Part shown: piece after piece, positions 34,292-42,857 of the stretch
Layout: each line of letters starts with the position of its first letter
How positions within the stretch are numbered: the stretch's first letter is position 1
NCBI GenBank assembly: GCA_937906775.1
Contig: CALCUD010000030.1
Location: forward strand, 1-64,000
DNA length: 64,000 bases
Direction of reading: 5' to 3'
DNA from: an uncultured Clostridia bacterium
Lineage (GTDB): Bacteria; Bacillota; Clostridia; Christensenellales; Aristaeellaceae
Position numbers and translations under genes: made by a program
The notes under the pieces: model-generated
The model's database searches: none
What the model was told of the DNA's origin: nothing
The model's input: only the letters and a program-made list of their open reading frames with translations

Positions 34292-36904
34292 ATGATGCGG
34301 ATTGATCTGACGTGTCCGGTGGAGCTTTTGAGCGCTTCCCTTCCCGAGGAGGAGGACCAGGTCTGCGTGCTGGGTCTGTTCAATCTGACAGACCGGACGG
34401 TTTCCAGCGCGGAAGCGACGGTACGGCTGATGGACAGTCGGGAAAATGAACGGGAAAAGGTGAGCCACCGGGCCCGGGCACTGAACGGCCGTCCGCATAG
34501 CGCTTTCCGGATGTTTGTTCCCTGCGCGCCCGCAGCGAACGCGGTCCGCGCGGAGGTGACCGTGGATAAGGTCTGGTTCACGGACAACGCGGTATGGCGC
34601 CGGGAGGAAGGCCGGGAGACGGAATACGAACCCAATAACCTTCCGATCAGTCAGGCGCTGACCTCGCTGCGCTACCTTGCCGGAGAAACCGCCGTGGGCT
34701 TTCCCAGCCGTCAGGAGAATGTCTGGGTCTGCGTCTGCGGAAGACCCAACGATCCCAACGATATCTGGTGCGCACGCTGCCTGCGGGACAGGGAGATGAT
34801 CTTCGGACAGTTCAATCCGGAAGCGGTCGAGTCCAGGATGGAACAGAAGGAACATCAGCTGGATCTGCGATCCCGTTCCGTCCGGGAGGATACGGCCCGG
34901 CTGCAAAGGATCCGGGAAGAAAATTACAACATTCTCCGTGAGAAGCAGAGCCGCCGCCGCAGGGTGGCTGTCTGGGCCGGCTGCGGGCTGCTGGCTGCCG
35001 CGCTGAGTCTGGGCGTTTTCCGCCCCTGGGCGGGACTGCTGATCGGATCGAAGTATCTGGATCAGGAAAATCTGCCCGCGGCGGAGCGGGCGCTGAGCAT
35101 TGCGAAAGGTTTTCCGGGCTCCGCGGAACTGCTGGCGGAATGTCGGCTTCGGCAGGCGCGAAAGGACGCTGCGGAAAGTACGGATCCTTCGGTTCTGACA
35201 GAAGCTGAAAAGCTGCTTCGCACGTCCGGAGAAGCGTCGGATACGGAATCGGCGGACCGCATCCTGGAGACGCGGGCGGAACTGCTGCTGAAAGCCGGAG
35301 ATCCGGACGGAGCGGAAGCTTTGCTGAACACCCTGCCGGAGACCTGGCCGGGATTGACGGAAAAGTTGACGGAGTGCCGCTGGACAAGGGCGGAAAGCAA
35401 TCGGGAAAAGCGGTTTTTTGACAGTGCCCGGGAAGAATACCTCGCGCTGGGAGACTATCGGGAAGCCGCGGACCGCGCTGCGGAATGTCTGTATCTGCCG
35501 GCCATGGAGATGATCGAAAACGGCGAGTATGACGCCGCGCTGGATAAACTCGGACAGATTCCGGATTATCAGGACAGCCGGGAGCAGATCCGGCGGTGCA
35601 ACTATCTGAAGGGAAACATGCTTGAAAAAGCGGGAGACCGGGACGGGGCCATTGCCTGCTTCCGGACGGCGGAAGGGTATGAAGACGCGAAAACACGGGC
35701 TGACGCGCTGCTTCGCTCCGCGGCGGATGAAAGTTACGCGTCCGGCAATCTGGACGCGGCGCTGACACTGTATGAACAGCTGACGGAAGATCCGGAGGCT
35801 GTTGAAAAAACCCGGGAATGTGCCCGCACGCTGGCGCAGACGGCCTATAAAAACGCAGAATACCTGCGGGCGGTCGAACTGCTGGACAAGCTTCCGGCCG
35901 GCGACAGCGACGCACTGCGTCAGAAGTCGCTGTATCAGGCCGGACGGGCCGCGCTGAAACGCGGCGAGAATCAGGAAGCGGCGGAACTGCTGGAAAGGGC
36001 CGGAGATTACCGGGACGCGGAAAAATATCTGAACAGTGCGCGTTACGCCCGGGCCGGGGAACTGGTGGATCAGGGGAATCCTGAAGAAGCGGAGCGGCTG
36101 ATGACGCTGCTGGGGGAGGAATGGGATGATCCCGATGACCTCCGTACCGGGATCCGGTATCTGAAACTGGAACAGGCGGAAGAGAACGGGGAAAAATCCG
36201 GTGAAACGCTTGCAAAGGAGTGGCTCGCGTTCGGGAATTTCAAAGACGCCAGAGAACGCGGCCTCCGGCTGTATTATCAGCTTGCTTCCGAGGCGGAAAG
36301 CCAGAACAGGACGCTGGCCGCGGCGGAGCTTTACGGAAAAGCCGGGGAATATGAAGACGCGGCTGTAAAAAGCGAATCGCTTTACGATATCTATTACGGG
36401 CCGCGATCGGAAGAAATCCGTACCGCACTGGCGGACGGAGACCGGGAACTGGCTATTACCCTGCTGGACAGCATGGATCTGACCCGGATCCCGGAAAAAT
36501 ACCGGGAACTCTCGGGACTGAAGGAAAAAACCGTGTATGAACTGGCCAACAGCCTGTATAAGGAATGGAAACCTTACGAAGCACTGGTCTGGTATCGGCA
36601 GATCCCGGAATACAGGGATGTTGCCGACCGGCTCGAACGGAACTGCTATCTGATCCTGGGCATATGGACAGACAGCGACGGAAACCGCGTCGCGGAATTC
36701 CGGGAGGACGGAAGCTGTTTCCTGAACGGAGAAGAGCTGATCTTCAATGTAAAGGATCCCTACTACCTCTATACGGCAAAGCCCGGTGAGGAACTGACCC
36801 ATACATGGGGGATCTCCGCCGTCAACGCGCAGCGTCTGAGCCTGTCCGATCAGAAGACCGGAAAGATCCAGTATATGAACCGTGAAGCGCAGACTGCTCC
36901 GTAA
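34292..36904 (+). CDS. Zinc-ribbon and TPR-repeat membrane protein
   Basis: An 870-residue protein with a soluble N-terminal domain, then a zinc ribbon (VCVCGRPNDPNDIWCARC, about residues 147-164) and a charged helical stretch. A single membrane segment (AVWAGCGLLAAALSLGVF, about 228-246) follows, then a long array of TPR-like helical hairpins. Repeats with the theme GDYREAADRAAECLY, GEYDAALDKLGQIPDY and AGEYEDAAVKSESLYD recur about every 35-50 residues to near 770. The C-terminal 80 residues are beta-like (ILGIWTDSDGNRVAEFREDG). Topology suggests an inside N-terminus and an outside TPR array, typical of scaffold proteins. The function is unknown. AAGGAAGG lies before the paired ATGATG start. 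Confidence 0.7.
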   Translation: MMRIDLTCPVELLSASLPEEEDQVCVLGLFNLTDRTVSSAEATVRLMDSRENEREKVSHRARALNGRPHSAFRMFVPCAPAANAVRAEVTVDKVWFTDNAVWRREEGRETEYEPNNLPISQALTSLRYLAGETAVGFPSRQENVWVCVCGRPNDPNDIWCARCLRDREMIFGQFNPEAVESRMEQKEHQLDLRSRSVREDTARLQRIREENYNILREKQSRRRRVAVWAGCGLLAAALSLGVFRPWAGLLIGSKYLDQENLPAAERALSIAKGFPGSAELLAECRLRQARKDAAESTDPSVLTEAEKLLRTSGEASDTESADRILETRAELLLKAGDPDGAEALLNTLPETWPGLTEKLTECRWTRAESNREKRFFDSAREEYLALGDYREAADRAAECLYLPAMEMIENGEYDAALDKLGQIPDYQDSREQIRRCNYLKGNMLEKAGDRDGAIACFRTAEGYEDAKTRADALLRSAADESYASGNLDAALTLYEQLTEDPEAVEKTRECARTLAQTAYKNAEYLRAVELLDKLPAGDSDALRQKSLYQAGRAALKRGENQEAAELLERAGDYRDAEKYLNSARYARAGELVDQGNPEEAERLMTLLGEEWDDPDDLRTGIRYLKLEQAEENGEKSGETLAKEWLAFGNFKDARERGLRLYYQLASEAESQNRTLAAAELYGKAGEYEDAAVKSESLYDIYYGPRSEEIRTALADGDRELAITLLDSMDLTRIPEKYRELSGLKEKTVYELANSLYKEWKPYEALVWYRQIPEYRDVADRLERNCYLILGIWTDSDGNRVAEFREDGSCFLNGEELIFNVKDPYYLYTAKPGEELTHTWGISAVNAQRLSLSDQKTGKIQYMNREAQTAP

Positions 36905-36934
36905 CGGGATATGAAAACGGAAAGGAGGCCGGAT

Positions 36935-38143
36935 ATGCGTAAATCCGGAAAGGGCGCGGCCCGGATCCCTGAGCTGGACGGATTGCGGGTCCTGATGATT
37001 TTTATCGTATCCTGGTATCATATCTGGCAGCAGAGCTGGCTGACGCCCCGCGTGGGGCAGACCAGTCTGGATTTTCTGGTCCGTTCCGGTTATGTCTGGG
37101 TGGACGGTACCGTATTGCTCAGCGCTTTTCTGCTGTTTCTGCCCTGGGCGCGGGCGGGCAGGGACGGTACCGGCCTGCCGGCTGCGGACAGCTTCTGGTT
37201 TCGCAGAGCGAAGCGGATCCTGCCGGCATATGTCTTCATTATCCTGCTGACTCTGTTTGCCGTGGTGCTGCCGTGGGGGTTATATTCCTCTCCCCAATAC
37301 ATGGTAAAAGATCTCGCGACGCATCTGACCTTTACCTTCCCTTTCTTTTACGACACCTATGTCGCGACGCCGCTGGGCGCGGCGGCCTGGACGGTCGCCA
37401 TTGAGGTGCAGGCCTATCTGCTTTTCCCGCTGATCGCCCGGGGCGCGGTCAGGAAACCGGTCCTGACGCTGGGAACGATGCTGGCGCTCTGCTTCGGGTT
37501 TCGGGCCTGGTGCCTGTGGTCCCTGACGGAGTACAACATGGTCGTGAACCAGCTGATCGATTTTCTGGATGTGTATGTGATCGGGATCCTGGCGGCGATG
37601 GCCTTTGTCCGGCTTGAGGACCGTGAAAAGGCGGTCCGGTCCCGGAAAACGGCGATCCTCCGGGCTTCTGTGGCAACGGCCGTCTTTCTGGCCGCGGCAT
37701 TCGCGCTGGTCCGCCTGCTCAGGGTCCAGGCCGGGTCCGACGGATATGCCGCGATCCAGTCGAATCAGATGAAGTACCGTCCGCTTTTCGCGCTCTGCTT
37801 TGCAGCCGTCACGCTGAGCTGTCATTTTGCCGCGCCGCCGGTCCGGTGGCTGCTGGGGAACCCGGTGATGAAATTTCTGGCCGGAGTCAGCATGAATTAT
37901 TATCTGGTGCATCAGACGCTGGCGGTCCATCTGAAACGGCTCGGGATCCCGGAAAGCCTGAGCGAAGCACCGCATATGGAAGGGGAACGCGCGTGGCAGG
38001 TCCGGTATACGTATCTCGCATTCAGCCTGAGCCTTGCGCTCGCGATCCTGATCACCTATCTTGTGGAGAAACCGGCTGCGCGGCTGCTGGAAAAAGCCGC
38101 GGAACGAAAGAAAAATGAATCGAAAGAGGTGTCCGAGTCATGA
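36935..38143 (+). CDS. Acyltransferase family 3 membrane protein
   Basis: Integral-membrane acyltransferase of 402 residues, of the kind that O-acetylates or otherwise acylates surface sugars. After ARIPELDGLRVLMIFIVSWYH, the classic family start with the catalytic-type histidine, come about ten hydrophobic segments. They include SFWFRRAKRILPAYVF with the conserved R-R-x-x-R-I-x-P and a C-terminal LVEKPAARLLEK. AAAGGAGG lies 6 bases before the ATG at 36935; an upstream in-frame ATG at 36911 has no such site. The stop overlaps the next gene as ATGA, tying it to the phosphoenolpyruvate mutase fusion. Its acceptor is probably a cell-surface glycan made by the neighbouring glycosyltransferases. 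Confidence 0.85.
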   Translation: MRKSGKGAARIPELDGLRVLMIFIVSWYHIWQQSWLTPRVGQTSLDFLVRSGYVWVDGTVLLSAFLLFLPWARAGRDGTGLPAADSFWFRRAKRILPAYVFIILLTLFAVVLPWGLYSSPQYMVKDLATHLTFTFPFFYDTYVATPLGAAAWTVAIEVQAYLLFPLIARGAVRKPVLTLGTMLALCFGFRAWCLWSLTEYNMVVNQLIDFLDVYVIGILAAMAFVRLEDREKAVRSRKTAILRASVATAVFLAAAFALVRLLRVQAGSDGYAAIQSNQMKYRPLFALCFAAVTLSCHFAAPPVRWLLGNPVMKFLAGVSMNYYLVHQTLAVHLKRLGIPESLSEAPHMEGERAWQVRYTYLAFSLSLALAILITYLVEKPAARLLEKAAERKKNESKEVSES

Positions 38144-40149
38144 AAGCGCTGATCCTGAATTCAGGGTTGGGAAGCCGCATGGGAGAACTGACGAGCGAGC
38201 ATCCCAAGTGCATGACGGAGATCGCTCCCGGCGAGACGATCCTCAGCCGTCAGTTAAAAATGCTGGCGGATTTCGGCATTACCGATGTTGTGATAACAAC
38301 GGGGCTGTTTGACGGGGTGCTTCGCGAATACTGCGACGGGCTCGGTCTGCCGCTGGAAATCACATATATTCTGAATCCGCGATACCGTGAGACGAACTAT
38401 ATCTGTTCCATGCATCTGGCTTCGGAAGCGCTCCGGGAGTCGGATGTCCTGCTGATGCATGGAGATCTGGTATTCGAAAACACGGTCCTGGAGAAGGTGA
38501 TCGCCTGTCCGGGGAGCGGAATGACGGTCTCTTCTTCTCTCCCTCTGCCGGAAAAGGATTTCAAGGCGGTCATAAAGGACGGGCGGATCGCGGCGGTCGG
38601 AACCGGATTTTTTGATTCCGCGCTGGCGGCTCAGCCGCTGTACCGGTTCGCGGCGGAGGACTGGACGGTCTGGATGGACCGCATAGCGGATTTTGTCGCG
38701 GCCGGGAACACGAAGTGCTATGCTGAAAACGCGCTGAATGAGGTTTCGGACCGGATCGGGATCGCGCCGATCGATGTCGGGGAGGCTCTGTGCGCCGAGA
38801 TCGACAACCCGGAGGACCTTCAGGCGGTTTCCGCTGCGCTGAAAAAGGTGGAGGAGCGGACGGTCTATATGTGCTTCTCCACAGATATCATTCACGCAGG
38901 GCATATTGCGCTGATCCGGAAAGCCAGGCGGCTTGGCCGGCTGACGGTCGGCGTGCTGTCGGATGAAGCCGTGGCGGGCTACAAACGGTTTCCGCTGCTG
39001 ACGTTCGAGGATCGGAAGGCCATGTTCGAAAGTCTTGCGGATGTGAGCCGGGTCGTGGAACAGAAGACACTCAGCTATCGGGAGAATCTGGAGAAATACC
39101 GTCCCGATTATGTGGTCCACGGAGACAACTGGCGGACCGGTTTTCAGAAACCCGTCCGGGACGAGGTGGAAAATCTGCTGACGGGATGGGGCGGAAAGCT
39201 GGTCGAATATCCTTACGCGGACGATCCGCGGTTCCGGGCGCTGGAGGAGCGTGCCCGGGCTGAGCTGAGCCTTCCGGATATCCGGCGCGGGCGGCTGAAA
39301 AAACTGCTGGAGATGAAAGGCCTTGTGACGGCGCTGGAGGCCCATAGCGGGATCACAGGCCTGATCGTTGAAAAAACAGCCGTATACCGGGACGGCGGCA
39401 CGCGTCAGTTCGACGCCATGTGGCTCTCTTCCCTCTGCGATTCCACGGCCAAGGGAAAACCGGATATTGAGCTCGTGGATATGACCAGCCGTTTCCGTAC
39501 CGTGGACGATATTATGGAAGTGACAACGAAGCCCATCATCTTCGACGGGGACACCGGCGGACTGACGGAGCATTTTGTCTATACGGTCCGGTCGCTCGAG
39601 CGGATGGGCGTTTCCATGATCATCATTGAGGACAAGACCGGATTGAAGAAAAATTCCCTTTTCGGGAACGATGTGGTTCAGACGCAGGACAGCATCGAGA
39701 ATTTCAGCGCCAAGATCGCCGCGGGCAAGAAGGCGCAGAAGACGAAGGACTTTATGATCTGTGCCCGGATCGAGAGCCTGATTCTGGAACGGGGCATGGA
39801 GGACGCGCTGACCCGGGCTTTCGCCTTTACGGCGGCCGGGGCGGACGCGGTCATGATCCACAGCCGGAAGAAGGAGCCTGACGAGATCTTTGAATTCCTG
39901 GAGCGCTTCAGAGAAAAGGACAGGTCGACGCCGGTCGTTCTGGTACCGACCAGCTTTAACACGGTTTATGAAGAAGAGTTCAAAGCCCGGGGCGCCAATA
40001 TCGTCATCTACGCCAATCAACTGACCCGGACGGGATTTCCGGCTATGCAGAACGCGGCGAGAACCATTCTTGAAAACCGGCGGGCGAAGGAATGCGACGA
40101 TTCCTGCATGCCCATCCGGGAGATTATTACATTGATTCCGGAGGAATGA
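38140..40149 (+). CDS. Three-domain NTP-transferase / cytidylyltransferase / phosphoenolpyruvate mutase
   Basis: A 669-residue fusion. Residues 1-235 form a LicC/PntC-like nucleotidyltransferase: KALILNSGLGSRMGELTSEH, PKCMTEI, RETNYICSMHLA, LMHGDLVFE. Residues 238-380 form a TagD-type cytidylyltransferase with HAGH at 252-255. Residues 385-669 form a phosphoenolpyruvate mutase with the diagnostic EDKTGLKKNS at about 497-506, matching EDKxxxxxNS, plus FDGDTGG. PepM converts phosphoenolpyruvate to phosphonopyruvate, the first step of nearly all phosphonates. Fosfomycin enzyme Fom1 also joins a cytidylyltransferase to PepM; the extra first domain here is unusual. No phosphonopyruvate decarboxylase or transaminase is nearby. 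It is coupled to the acyltransferase (ATGA). Confidence 0.85.
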   Translation: MKALILNSGLGSRMGELTSEHPKCMTEIAPGETILSRQLKMLADFGITDVVITTGLFDGVLREYCDGLGLPLEITYILNPRYRETNYICSMHLASEALRESDVLLMHGDLVFENTVLEKVIACPGSGMTVSSSLPLPEKDFKAVIKDGRIAAVGTGFFDSALAAQPLYRFAAEDWTVWMDRIADFVAAGNTKCYAENALNEVSDRIGIAPIDVGEALCAEIDNPEDLQAVSAALKKVEERTVYMCFSTDIIHAGHIALIRKARRLGRLTVGVLSDEAVAGYKRFPLLTFEDRKAMFESLADVSRVVEQKTLSYRENLEKYRPDYVVHGDNWRTGFQKPVRDEVENLLTGWGGKLVEYPYADDPRFRALEERARAELSLPDIRRGRLKKLLEMKGLVTALEAHSGITGLIVEKTAVYRDGGTRQFDAMWLSSLCDSTAKGKPDIELVDMTSRFRTVDDIMEVTTKPIIFDGDTGGLTEHFVYTVRSLERMGVSMIIIEDKTGLKKNSLFGNDVVQTQDSIENFSAKIAAGKKAQKTKDFMICARIESLILERGMEDALTRAFAFTAAGADAVMIHSRKKEPDEIFEFLERFREKDRSTPVVLVPTSFNTVYEEEFKARGANIVIYANQLTRTGFPAMQNAARTILENRRAKECDDSCMPIREIITLIPEE

Positions 40150-40154
40150 TCCGC

Positions 40155-41117
40155 ATGACAGAACATCATACACCGAAACTGATCGTTGTGATCCCCTGCT
40201 ACAATGAACAGGAAGTATTGCCGCTGACCGCGCCGCTTTTCGGAAAGAAGCTCGAGGAGATGATCGCGGCCGGAAAGATCGCAGCGGACAGCAGAGTGCT
40301 GTTTGTCAATGACGGCAGCAAAGACGGGACATGGGAGATCATCCGGGGGCTTTCGGAACAGAGTCCGCGGTTCAGCGGGATCTGCCTTTCCAGGAACCGC
40401 GGCCATCAGAACGCGTTGCTGGCCGGACTGACGGAAGCCGGGGAGCAATGCGATATCACAATCAGCATTGACTGTGACGGTCAGGATGACATCAATGCGA
40501 TGGACAGGATGGTCGATGAATATCTGGACGGGGCGGAAATCGTATACGGCGTCCGTTCCAGCCGGGAAACGGATACCGTTTTCAAACGCTTTACAGCGCA
40601 GACCTTTTATAAGCTCATGACCTGGCTCGGAGCCGATACGGTTTACAATCACGCGGATTACCGGCTCGTATCGGCCAGAGTCCTGAAGGAGTTCGCGAAT
40701 TTCAAAGAGGTCAACATCTTCCTGCGCGGGATGTTTCCGCTGGTGGGGTTCAAAAGCACCTGCGTGTATTACGAGCGGAATGAACGCGTGGCCGGAAAGA
40801 GCCATTACCCGCTGAAAAAGATGATCGGTCTGGCCGTGGACGGGATCACCTCGCTGAGCGTCAAACCGATCCGGATCATTACGCGGCTGGGGATCCTGAT
40901 CTCGCTGGTAAGCTTCCTGATGATCGTATATGTACTGATCGTCCGGCTGACCGGCAATGTGGTACAGGGCTGGAGTTCCACGCTGATCGCGGTGAGCCTG
41001 CTGGGCGGGATCCAGCTGATCTCTCTCGGCGTGATCGGAGAGTATGTCGGGAAGATCTTCCTGGAGACGAAACAGAGACCGCGGTTTATCGTTTCGGAAC
41101 GCACGCCGGAAAAATGA
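40155..41117 (+). CDS. GtrB/DPM1-like membrane glycosyltransferase, family 2
   Basis: A 320-residue enzyme predicted to transfer a sugar from a nucleotide donor to a polyprenyl phosphate at the membrane. The catalytic domain (1-230) has LIVVIPCYNEQEVLPLTAP, FVNDGSKDGTWEII, SRNRGHQNALLAGL and the DxD-like SIDCDGQDD, then NHADYRLVSARVL. Two C-terminal membrane segments (about 245-300) are typical of GtrB. I place the start at the ATG at 40155, ten bases after GGAGG; an ATG at 40146 overlaps the previous stop but lies too close to that site. It could supply a lipid-linked sugar to be decorated with the phosphonate-derived group. Confidence 0.87.
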   Translation: MTEHHTPKLIVVIPCYNEQEVLPLTAPLFGKKLEEMIAAGKIAADSRVLFVNDGSKDGTWEIIRGLSEQSPRFSGICLSRNRGHQNALLAGLTEAGEQCDITISIDCDGQDDINAMDRMVDEYLDGAEIVYGVRSSRETDTVFKRFTAQTFYKLMTWLGADTVYNHADYRLVSARVLKEFANFKEVNIFLRGMFPLVGFKSTCVYYERNERVAGKSHYPLKKMIGLAVDGITSLSVKPIRIITRLGILISLVSFLMIVYVLIVRLTGNVVQGWSSTLIAVSLLGGIQLISLGVIGEYVGKIFLETKQRPRFIVSERTPEK

Positions 41118-41154
41118 AGCGGGGGAACCGGATTTCCCCGGCAGGGAGAAAGCC

Positions 41155-42798
41155 ATGGAGATCATCAACCGATTGAAAGATTATTCCGCCGGACACGGGA
41201 TCCGTTTTACTCTTCAGCGGAGCGCGGAGAAAGCGTCGCAGATCGTATTCGGGACCTATGACCGGCATCGCCGGAAAGATTTTCCGGACGGAGAGGAACT
41301 GGCCCGGCAGCGGGAAAATCAACCCGCAGCGGGACTGATCAGCGTCATTGTTCCCGTATACAATACAGATCCTCGGATGCTCCGCGAGCTGCTCGACAGC
41401 CTGACCGCGCAGACGTACGCGGAATGGGAGGCCGTTCTTTACGACGGCGGGAGCACCCGGGAGGAAACGCGGGAGATCCTTGCCGGCGCGGAGAAGAAAG
41501 ATGCGCGCTTCAGAGTGATCCGGGCGGAGGAGAATCTCGGAATCTCCGGGAATACCGACCGGGCGGCAACGTTCGCGAAAGGAAATTACTTTGCCCTGTG
41601 CGATCATGACGACCTGCTCAGCCCGGAAGCGCTGTGGCGTACGGCTGAAGTGATTGCCGGGGAATCGCCGGACCTGATCTATTCGGACGAGGATCTGATG
41701 ACGGAAAACGGGACCCGGCATATGGATCCCCATTACAAGCCGGATTACTGCCCGGAAAACCTGTTCGGAGATAATTACATCTGTCATCTGGCCGTGCTGA
41801 AAAAGGACCTGTGGGAAAAGGTCGGCGGGCTGCGTCCGGGTTATGACGGAAGTCAGGACCACGATCTGTTTCTGCGCTGCGCCGGGGAGACAGACCGGAT
41901 CACGCATATTCCGCGGACCCTGTATTCCTGGCGGAAGGTCCGCAAATCCGCCAGCCACACAAATCTCTGCCGGTGCCTGGACGCGAGCTGCAGAGCAGCC
42001 GAGGATCAGGCGGAACGGATGGGCAGAAAACTGACAGCCATCCCTGTGAACCGGGAGATCCGCCTGTGGTGGGATGTGCCGACGGAGGCGTCGGTGGAGC
42101 TGCTGATTTTCGGCGGGGACGAGGAATCCTGCCGGATGGCGTACGCGGATTTTTCGGATACGACCCCCTGGCGGAAGCTGAGCGCCACTTTTGTGGTCAC
42201 AGACGCGGAGAATCTGTACGGGGCGCTGAATGAAGCCGCCGCGGCCAGCGAAGCGGATTACCTGCTGATCCTGTCCGCCGGAGTCCGGGTGATGAACCGT
42301 CATTTTCTGCGGGAATTGCTGATGTACGCCTGTATGCCGGGCGTGGCCGGCGTGACCCCGGTGATAACGGACGCCAGGAACCGGATCACGCACGGCGGTT
42401 TTGCGGTGGGGTTTCCGGGTTTCGCCCGGTGTGTTTATGAAGGCACGCACGTGACCGCCGGCGGATGGTACCAGGTGATGAACAAGGTCCATAATGTCAG
42501 CGCGGTCAGCGTCTGCTGCCGGCTTGTCCGGCGTGAAACGTTCCTTCCTTTCGATCCCTCGTTTGCCAGCGGGCTGGGCGCGGTGGAACAGTGCCTGCGG
42601 CAGCGGGACGCCGGCGGACGGTTCGTCTATACGCCGTACGCCAGAGCGTGGTGTGAGGACCGCGACTGGCTGCTCTGCGGAAAAGACCGGGATGAAGCGG
42701 ATCTGAAACGGATCCGGGATCTGCGGGGAAACGAACTGAACGATCCCTGCTACGGAACCCGCTTTTCCCGCAAAAATGCGGATTACAGGCTCAAATAA
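41155..42798 (+). CDS. Family 2 glycosyltransferase with a second GT-like half
   Basis: Soluble glycosyltransferase of 547 residues. The N-terminal GT-A domain begins after an 80-residue lead: SVIVPVYNTDPRMLRELLDS, then AENLGISGN-type and ALCDHDDLLSPEAL motifs, with YSDEDLM and GSQDHDLFLRC. The region after about residue 320 resembles a second, partial GT-A fold (LILSAGVRVMNRHFLREL, AGVTPVITD, FDPSFASGLGAVE), as in O-antigen and rhamnan synthesis proteins. It follows the GtrB-like gene by 37 bases, which contain a small GGGGAA/TTCCCC hairpin, with GGGAGA before the ATG. The acceptor is unknown. It is the last gene of the envelope run before the leuS promoter. Confidence 0.83.
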   Translation: MEIINRLKDYSAGHGIRFTLQRSAEKASQIVFGTYDRHRRKDFPDGEELARQRENQPAAGLISVIVPVYNTDPRMLRELLDSLTAQTYAEWEAVLYDGGSTREETREILAGAEKKDARFRVIRAEENLGISGNTDRAATFAKGNYFALCDHDDLLSPEALWRTAEVIAGESPDLIYSDEDLMTENGTRHMDPHYKPDYCPENLFGDNYICHLAVLKKDLWEKVGGLRPGYDGSQDHDLFLRCAGETDRITHIPRTLYSWRKVRKSASHTNLCRCLDASCRAAEDQAERMGRKLTAIPVNREIRLWWDVPTEASVELLIFGGDEESCRMAYADFSDTTPWRKLSATFVVTDAENLYGALNEAAAASEADYLLILSAGVRVMNRHFLRELLMYACMPGVAGVTPVITDARNRITHGGFAVGFPGFARCVYEGTHVTAGGWYQVMNKVHNVSAVSVCCRLVRRETFLPFDPSFASGLGAVEQCLRQRDAGGRFVYTPYARAWCEDRDWLLCGKDRDEADLKRIRDLRGNELNDPCYGTRFSRKNADYRLK

Positions 42799-42799
42799 C

Positions 42800-42829
42800 T
42801 TGAACAGGGCCGAAGCTTTGTGCTATACT
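42800..42829 (+). promoter_or_regulatory. leuS promoter
   Basis: TTGAAC (42800-42805), 18-base spacer ending TGC, TATACT (42824-42829). The leader is only about 22 bases, so there is no room for a T-box. Confidence 0.72.
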
Positions 42830-42857
42830 CGCAGTTAATTCATCAGGAAGGAATCAG

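Noticed and set aside
42830..42857. T-box riboswitch before leuS
   Set aside because: The leader from the predicted start is only about 22 bases long, too short for a T-box, and no terminator precedes the gene.
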